Part shown: in pieces, positions 34,122 to 39,384 of the stretch
Position numbering within the stretch: the stretch's first letter is position 1
Layout of the letters: each line of letters opens with the position of its first letter
Assembly: GCA_943789375.1 (NCBI GenBank)
Contig: CALSTX010000025.1
Coordinates: 1-39,384 of the forward strand
Direction of reading: 5' to 3'
DNA: 39,384 nucleotides
Source: an uncultured Opitutales bacterium
GTDB taxonomy: Bacteria; Verrucomicrobiota; Verrucomicrobiia; Opitutales; Seribacteraceae
The notes under the pieces: generated by a model
What the model was told of the DNA's origin: nothing
Seen by the model: the letters and a program-made list of their open reading frames with translations, nothing else
Databases searched by the model: none
Translations under genes and position numbers: made by a program

Positions 34122-35483
34122 ATGAAATATATTCTATCCTTAATTGTAATTCCATTTTTCGCTTTTTCCCTGCTGGCTCAACCTGCCGAGGAGTCAGGCG
34201 GTCTTGATTTTCTTGACGACAGTGACGAAGCATTGGGTGCCGCTCTCAACAAAGCCGAAAAAGCAGCTAGTGAGTTTTTAGCTCGTAAAAAGGATGAATG
34301 GAATGAAAAAAGAATAACTGATAGATTCGGGGCTTTTGCTTCTGCTGCTATTGGGGAATCCCCAAGTAGTCCGAATTATATCAAAGCAAAATCTATAGCA
34401 TATGAAGCAGCAATGTTAAATTTAAAGGGTGATATTGCCAATGAAATGGCACTAGAAATTGAAAATGAAATGTCATTGTCATACGGCAAACCAGCAGAAG
34501 CGGCTAGACAAAAACAACAATTACAAGATATACAAAATAGGTCGCCTATGGAAGTAGGCATGTTAGATAAGGCTAAGCTTTTAATTCACGATGAACTAGA
34601 CAATCAATTAGACAAACGCGGAATTAAACCAGGAACTCCCGCTGCCCAAAATTTCGTAAAAGCTGAGCTAGAAAGACGAATGACCTCTACCGTGAAAACT
34701 ATTGCTCAAGCGGAAATGGGTTCTATTTACACTGCTAAAACTATTGAAGATGGAAACAACATTGCAGTTGTTGGAATCTATTCAGATAAAATGAAGCAAT
34801 TACAGAGTGCTATTTTAGGTAAAGGAGAAGCTCCAAAGTTATCACCAAATCCTGGAAGACCTACACTCAGCTCTTGGTTGCAAAGCTTGTCTAAAGGGGC
34901 ACTATATGGATCACATGGCATTCAAATTAAACCAGATAAATTTGGTGATTTGAATTTACTTGCTTATTCACAGTGGCCAGCATCCTCCAAATCTTCTTTA
35001 GCGGTCAAATTTGCTACTAAAGAAGCCGGAATGCAGTGCCTGAGCTACATGCGTTCTTTTGCTGGAGAAATAGTGAAAAACGAATCTGGTCGTGAACTTA
35101 CTTCTAAATTAGAGGAATACGGACAACTTGATGGTGTGGTTCAAAAACTTGAGGTCGGTTCAACATTTGATCAGAATATTAAATCGAGAGCTGAAAAATT
35201 AAGTTTCCCTGGGATCAAAACATTGCATACATGGCAGACTCTTGATAAAAGATCAGGGACAGTTATCTGTGGGGTTGTTCAAGGCTGGAACATAAGCGGA
35301 GCAGAGAAAGCACTCGCAAGTAAAAGAGAATTTGAATCTGTAGGTGGAAGTAGTGGAGGTGCTGGTTTAACTGGTAATTCTGTTAATTCTTCAGTCAATC
35401 AACCACAGAAAAGTAAGGGTTACGATCCAACAAAATCTTCAGGAAGTAAGATTGTTGAGAGTCTAGAGAGTGAAGACTTCTAA
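34122..35483 (+). CDS. Exported DUF6844-like protein
   Basis: A 453-residue protein with a signal peptide (KYILSLIVIPFFAFSLLAQ). An acidic start (EESGGLDFLDDSDEALGAAL) and a helical region (about 40-200, ALNKAEKAASEFLARKKDEW) are followed by a C-terminal domain (about 255-400) with SWLQSLSKGALYGSHGIQI and RSGTVICGVVQGWNISG. Verrucomicrobial exported proteins of this kind are annotated DUF6844; the function is unknown. The last 40 residues are Ser/Gly-rich and probably disordered. It lies 26 bases after the FlgT-like gene, and its helical region resembles the LPP20-like 'A-K-S-I-A-Y-E-A-A' pattern, so it probably serves the same structure. Confidence 0.6.
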   Translation: MKYILSLIVIPFFAFSLLAQPAEESGGLDFLDDSDEALGAALNKAEKAASEFLARKKDEWNEKRITDRFGAFASAAIGESPSSPNYIKAKSIAYEAAMLNLKGDIANEMALEIENEMSLSYGKPAEAARQKQQLQDIQNRSPMEVGMLDKAKLLIHDELDNQLDKRGIKPGTPAAQNFVKAELERRMTSTVKTIAQAEMGSIYTAKTIEDGNNIAVVGIYSDKMKQLQSAILGKGEAPKLSPNPGRPTLSSWLQSLSKGALYGSHGIQIKPDKFGDLNLLAYSQWPASSKSSLAVKFATKEAGMQCLSYMRSFAGEIVKNESGRELTSKLEEYGQLDGVVQKLEVGSTFDQNIKSRAEKLSFPGIKTLHTWQTLDKRSGTVICGVVQGWNISGAEKALASKREFESVGGSSGGAGLTGNSVNSSVNQPQKSKGYDPTKSSGSKIVESLESEDF

Positions 35484-35509
35484 TAGTAAGTATCTTAGGT
35501 GATATTCAT

Positions 35510-36904
35510 TTGATAACAGAAAAATTTTATTTCATAGTTGTATTCTTTTTGGCTTCTCTAAGAGCCTTTTGTATTGGTACAGGTGAACTGAGGGAAAGTT
35601 TTAATTCCCCTGTTGAGCAAGATGGAAGTTATTATGCAAGTGCTAGTATTCCACTTTCTAGTAATTCCTCTATGGGCAAGAAGATTGCCCTCAAAGAGGC
35701 AGAATTAGCCGCAACCAAATTAATTTTCAATAAATTTAGCTCATTAATATGGAGTATACCTGATGAACTTGATTCTTATAAAACTCTTATTCTAGCAGAG
35801 TGTAATCGCAAAGGCACACTATTCATTCAAGGACTAAATGTCTTTTCGAGAAAGGTTATTGGGAATAAGGCACAAGTTACGGTTTCGGTACCTCTCACAT
35901 CAATTCCCAATCAGAATGAAAGACAGAAAGACGCAATCGCCCATCTTCGCGATTTGGCTAAAAACGAGAAAATATTTGATATATTATTAATTTACGAATT
36001 GAATCTACTCAATAATGAAAAAGATTCATTATCCCTTTTTGCGAAAAAACTTTCCAGTGTCTTCGAAAAAAATTCAATGGAAGTATTATTATACAGATAT
36101 TCCATCGAAGAAATTCCTTTGTTTTATTCTGCCTATGATTCTGAAAAATGGGCTTCCCAATATAAAGTATTTGAAAAAAGTGAATTTCTTTCAGCATTCG
36201 AATATGGTCCTTATTTTAATGATTTAAGCTACTTTGCGGGGAAATATTTTAAAAGCTTTGGTTACTCTAAAATGGCTGAGTTATTTTTCCAGAGAGGTTC
36301 GATATTTAAATTCCAGTCTAAATATTTTACTTTATGCAAGAATGAATTAGGATTGAAAATATCTGAGGGCGACACAAATTCAGAAGATTGTAAATCAATT
36401 ATTGATTTTATTATTCGTGCTAATGGTAATTTGCCTATAATTAATGATTCAGAGATCAATGATGATCACCTATATGGCATCAAATCTTTCAGAGCTAAAG
36501 ATTTCAATAATTCCGTCGACTTTTTTACCAGTGCTTTAGGAAAAAACTTTAACAGCGAGACATTAAATTATCTTGGCCGTTCATTAGAGGAGATTGGAAA
36601 CCAAAAGCACGCTACTATTATTTTTAAACAAGCTGTAGAGATCAATCCTGATCATGAATATGCTGGTACAAATCTTGCCTTTTCACTTTTTAAATCGGGA
36701 AATTTGGATGAAGCTATTTTTCTTAAGGAAAAACTTTTATCGAAAAAAAATTTGAATGAATGGTGCATAAACAGATTGGCCTTGATTGAAACAGATATAC
36801 CCAAAAAAGAGGTGGATGAACGCACCCTTGATTTTTTGGAATCTGATATGCCTGAAGAAGGAAATAAGGAAGATATCCCTAATTTTTTGGATTTTATTGA
36901 ATAA
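35510..36904 (+). CDS. Exported TPR protein
   Basis: A 464-residue protein with an N-terminal signal (EKFYFIVVFFLASLRAFC). Residues about 30-135 look like a further LPP20/FlgT-N-like domain (GKKIALKEAELAATKLIFNK, then RKVIGNKAQVTVSVPL). The middle is unassigned. About 315-420 holds three tetratricopeptide-like repeats: YGIKSFRAKDFNNSVDFFTS, LNYLGRSLEEIGNQKHATII and NLAFSLFKSGNLDEAIFL. TPRs mediate protein contacts. Start: TTG 35510 is 8 bases after AGGTGA (about 35496-35501), one of few good Shine-Dalgarno sites here, so a TTG start is credible. It is the last exported gene of the unit. Confidence 0.65.
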   Translation: MITEKFYFIVVFFLASLRAFCIGTGELRESFNSPVEQDGSYYASASIPLSSNSSMGKKIALKEAELAATKLIFNKFSSLIWSIPDELDSYKTLILAECNRKGTLFIQGLNVFSRKVIGNKAQVTVSVPLTSIPNQNERQKDAIAHLRDLAKNEKIFDILLIYELNLLNNEKDSLSLFAKKLSSVFEKNSMEVLLYRYSIEEIPLFYSAYDSEKWASQYKVFEKSEFLSAFEYGPYFNDLSYFAGKYFKSFGYSKMAELFFQRGSIFKFQSKYFTLCKNELGLKISEGDTNSEDCKSIIDFIIRANGNLPIINDSEINDDHLYGIKSFRAKDFNNSVDFFTSALGKNFNSETLNYLGRSLEEIGNQKHATIIFKQAVEINPDHEYAGTNLAFSLFKSGNLDEAIFLKEKLLSKKNLNEWCINRLALIETDIPKKEVDERTLDFLESDMPEEGNKEDIPNFLDFIE

Positions 36905-36925
36905 TTTAAATTTATTTCATTTTTT

Positions 36926-37252
36926 ATGAATAATAGTTTCACACTTCTTAACATCCTTACGTGCAGACAATTATTTTCTAATGTCGAAGAAGACATAATA
37001 AAAAAAGTGAATAGCCTTGTGGGGCCTTCTAATCCTACTGATACTGGAATTGATGATTTCAATATTGTAGGAAGAAGATATAATTTTAAGGCAGGTTTTG
37101 TGACAGTCGTAACTGAAAACGGCGATTATTTTGAAACAACTGAAAAGAGTAAAGCAATGATTTCTGTAGAAGAACTTGTATATTTAAAATCTTCTCAAAC
37201 ATTCAAATTTTTTAATTCATATCATCTTATTCACATAATTTCTACATATTAA
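36926..37252 (+). CDS. Small protein of unknown function
   Basis: A 108-residue protein with no recognised domain. It contains LFSNVEEDIIKKVNSLVGPS, then RRYNFKAGFVTVVTENGDYF. It lacks a signal peptide and TM segment and has no Shine-Dalgarno site, so expression is uncertain. It follows the TPR gene by 21 bases on the same strand and could be a late member of the same transcript or the start of the decayed region that follows. Confidence 0.4.
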   Translation: MNNSFTLLNILTCRQLFSNVEEDIIKKVNSLVGPSNPTDTGIDDFNIVGRRYNFKAGFVTVVTENGDYFETTEKSKAMISVEELVYLKSSQTFKFFNSYHLIHIISTY

Positions 37253-37420
37253 CATGAAGAAAATCACCCCAAAACCAGTAGCTTTCGCTACAACATTTAA
37301 TAGTGATTTTAAAATTAGAAAAAGATTTTAATGAGAAGTAAAAACCAAAACTAGTTAAGACGGATTTAAAGTTTTTCAATCAGAGTATGGGGTCACCTTG
37401 TCTTATGTCTTGATAAAAAC

Positions 37421-37811
37421 TTGGCGAAATTTATAACCAATTTTATCCTGATTCTATTGACCGTTGCTATACTATATTTAAAAAAAATTGAATATTTTCC
37501 TTTTGATTCTAAAGATCAAAACACTAACGGTGAATGAATAAGTTCCAATTGGAGAACAAAATGTGGAATTTCCGAAAGCAATTATAAATATCCAGAAAAT
37601 GAAGAGTTTGAAAGAAAACCTGACATTCTCAAAATAAAGTACATTTTACAAATTCCAAGGATGCGAATATTTTTTTATAAAAGATATTTTGGATGAGATT
37701 TTTGATAATCCTGATATGAAAATTTTCTTCGTCAAGAGTATTCCAAAAGGTTTCATTTCAATCATTTCATGCAAGCCAGAAACTAAAAGGTTTTTTAATA
37801 AACAAAATTGA
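37421..37811 (+). pseudogene. Decayed one-TM membrane protein gene
   Basis: The frame from TTG 37421 gives LAKFITNFILILLTVAILYL, one transmembrane segment, and then a TGA. The same frame continues past the stop with RTKCGISESNYKYPENEEFE up to about residue 90. After a one-base shift near 37650 it goes on with DILDEIFDNPDMKIFFVKS and ends at TGA 37809-37811. One in-frame stop plus one frameshift in about 130 codons of otherwise protein-like sequence indicates a recent pseudogene of a small membrane protein. The family is not recognised. Confidence 0.55.
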
Positions 37812-37873
37812 TTTTATATTAAAGCCGATTATCCGTGAAACGAATTACCTTTTCATTTAATTCTGCGAAGTCT

Positions 37874-38197
37874 TTATTGGCAGCATTTGATTTTGATACG
37901 ATCCTTACCCGCACCCCCGCTTGAAACTGGATAAAAATTCATGGTCGATGAGGTAAAACCTTTGCCGGAATTACGGGTGGCAGTGATGTAGTTTCCAAAT
38001 CGGTCTGCTTTTTTGACTGCCAATCCCATTTCGGAATAGGCATTTTTTACCGCGTCGAAAACAATTTCGTAATCACTGGTAAATAAATGAGTACTCTCCT
38101 GAGTCTCAGTGTCTCCAAGATAAGATGGTTGAGTAGGACGGCTTTGGCAGGAAGCAAATATTAGGATAAAAATACTTATAAATAAATTTTTTTTCAT
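37874..38197 (-). CDS. Small lipoprotein
   Basis: A 107-residue protein with lipobox IFASC; the acylated Cys is at 17 after KKNLFISIFILIFAS. The mature part has YEIVFDAVKNAYSEMGLAVK, KADRFGNYITATR and a Ser/Gly-rich stretch (SSGGAGKDRIKIK). The pattern 'a-f-d-A-V-x-x-a-l-x-x-x-g-y-x-v-x-x-x-d' is shared with small DUF3568/BamC-like lipoproteins, but this is weak. The C-terminus (CCQ) is short, so the protein may be truncated. It is transcribed away from the glycine-zipper copy on its right. Confidence 0.55.
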   Translation of the reverse strand: MKKNLFISIFILIFASCQSRPTQPSYLGDTETQESTHLFTSDYEIVFDAVKNAYSEMGLAVKKADRFGNYITATRNSGKGFTSSTMNFYPVSSGGAGKDRIKIKCCQ

Positions 38198-38529
38198 GAG
38201 ATTGAAAGATTACAGGGTTTTTTTTCGCATTAATTAGTATGAATCAATACATAGAAAAAAAAATGGCAAATATAATCAACATAAAGCGAGATTTGAGTAC
38301 TTTTTGATTGAATGGGTAACCATTTCCTTTTACTCGGTCATCATCATTCTCTTTTTTTCTTTGTATAAAACAATTTTACCCCCCTCGCCTTCGAGTATTG
38401 ATAATAGAATCAATGAAAACCATCAAGTATTTGAAGAACATTATAAATCGAAAATTTGACTCACCCAAAATTTAAAAAAGCTTATAAATTTCAATCGCAA
38501 TTAATTTTAAACCAATAAAATCCTACAAC
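38198..38529. other. Intergenic region with one possible small membrane peptide
   Basis: A 332-base A+T-rich gap between divergent genes. The plus frame from TTG 38304 to TGA 38457-38459 encodes 51 residues with one hydrophobic segment (VTISFYSVIIILFFSLY) and a polar tail. It has no Shine-Dalgarno site, so it is either a small membrane peptide or a remnant like the one at 37421-37811. Nothing else is recognised. Confidence 0.35.
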
Positions 38530-39076
38530 ATGAAAACAAAAATATCATTCGTTTTAATAATATCCATTTGCTTTGGTTCATTTTCAATTAAAGCTCAAAA
38601 TCAAAATGGTTTTGGGGTAAAACAAAGTCAAGGCATTCTAAAAGGAATTCTTCTAGGAGGAGCCCTCGGTGGAGTCATTGGGAATCAGAAAAGTAAAAGT
38701 GTGGAGGGTGCTCTTATTGGAGGAACGATTGGAGTCTTGATTGGAAAATAAGACCGGACAAAATCAGGACTTTCGTCGTAATCTAGAAAAAGAGGCTGCC
38801 CACTTGGAAAGGCAAAGAGCTATTCGGAATATCGAAAGAGAAATGGAAACCGCTAAATATGTAAAATGGAATAAAATTCCAAATACTCTTTTAGTGCCTA
38901 ATCCTCGGACAAACAATCATTCATATAATGATCCTGAAATAGTTGCAGCACGCCAAAGAGCCGAGTTGGCTGAGGCTGAATTACAGAGATTTGAAGCCCT
39001 AAAGAAAATACAAACCTACAGAGAAAATCAATTATTTCAGTATAAATATCGTGAAATGGAAGCTAAAAGAAAATGA
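38530..39076 (+). pseudogene. Second glycine-zipper gene, broken by a one-base frameshift
   Basis: From ATG 38530 the frame encodes a signal peptide (KTKISFVLIISICFGSFSIK) and the glycine zipper (ILKGILLGGALGGVIGNQ) but stops at TAA 38749-38751. The +1 frame continues without a gap as NKTGQNQDFRRNLEKEA and YNDPEIVAARQRAELAEAEL to TGA 39076, parallel to the intact copy at 7232-7786. Deleting one A from the AAAA run at 38746-38749 restores the frame. It may be a true pseudogene, a switchable gene, or a sequencing error in a short A-run. Confidence 0.72.
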
Positions 39077-39384
39077 TTCAAGAATCATAAATTGTAAAAA
39101 AAATGACATCACACAATTTTGTTTATCAACTACCTTACCTACGCACTTAAAATAAAATCCCCTAATTAAAACAAAAATGGTTTTCAAGTGTGAATATTAG
39201 AGTGGATATAATTTTTCCTTCGTCATCAAATTCCAACCCTACAATGATAAAATCGATTACTGTAATGAATATAAAGATAAATATGTCATAACGACTCCAA
39301 AAAATTTCAGACATTCACTTAAGGTTTTTTAAAATATCAAAGTATTTAATCAACACCGCCAATTCACAATGTGCTTATTGCTTA
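39077..39384. other. Right edge, no gene seen
   Basis: About 308 bases of A+T-rich sequence. I find no frame of useful length, no RNA gene and no clear promoter or terminator. The window ends inside this gap. Confidence 0.5.

Noticed and set aside
37254..37331. 25-codon frame starting MKKITPKPVAFATTF
   Set aside because: Too short to judge, no Shine-Dalgarno site, in a decaying region; not listed as a gene.
1..39384. CRISPR array, tRNA, rRNA or transposase with inverted repeats
   Set aside because: I looked for spaced repeats, cloverleaf-like segments and transposase motifs and found none convincing by eye.

Overview
The window most likely comes from a marine member of the PVC group, probably Verrucomicrobiota. 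The reasons are an ECF sigma factor next to a Ser/Thr kinase fused to an FGE-sulfatase domain, DUF6844-like and CsgG/FlgT-like secreted proteins, an LRR-like solenoid gene, the repeated 'WTH' tail of a tyrosine integrase, and A-rich leaders with few Shine-Dalgarno sites. This is inferred from gene content; there is no rRNA or tRNA here to confirm it.

Left part (1 to about 15070): an accessory region with heavy gene decay. It starts with the frameshifted C-terminus of a tyrosine recombinase (minus strand). Next come a large intact DUF4011-like/SF1 helicase/DUF559-Vsr nuclease protein, probably an anti-phage defence gene, and a Sel1-repeat gene. About 1.8 kb of gene debris follows: a RecB-like nuclease N-terminus, a Sel1 fragment, a fragment copied from a gene 10 kb away, a LamG-type tail, and repeated copies of one C-terminal tail. 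Then come a glycine-zipper gene, a decayed and an intact copy of an LRR-like gene, a bestrophin-like membrane protein, three minus-strand exported proteins (two are tandem FlgT-N-like paralogues) and a frameshifted M50-like membrane peptidase. The block from about 8660 to 11800 is visibly richer in G+C than its surroundings.

Core (15304 to 36904): two transcription units on either side of a well-formed sigma70-type promoter. The leftward unit (26598 to 15304) encodes an exported coiled-coil protein, an FHA protein, an SrfC-like P-loop protein, an SrfB-like actin/HSP70-fold ATPase, a one-TM protein with Ig-like repeats, a stand-alone sigma-region-4-like protein and a small exported PD-(D/E)XK-like protein. 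The genes are packed with gaps of 0 to 28 bases or 1-base overlaps. The rightward unit encodes an ECF sigma factor with a nearly leaderless start and a membrane Hanks kinase carrying an FGE-like domain. After an AT-rich terminator it continues with six exported or lipoprotein genes, including one with the three-domain layout of flagellar H-ring protein FlgT although no flagellar gene is present.

How the parts may work together (inference): the kinase and the FHA protein form a phospho-relay, SrfB and SrfC supply nucleotide-driven work in the cytoplasm, the Ig-repeat protein spans the inner membrane, and the lipoprotein, CsgG/FlgT-like and LPP20-like proteins build a periplasmic or outer-membrane structure. 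The ECF sigma factor and the sigma4-like protein would control expression. This combination is the best candidate here for an undescribed system.

Right end (36905 to 39384): small unknown genes, a decayed one-TM gene, a small lipoprotein, and a second, frameshifted copy of the glycine-zipper gene.
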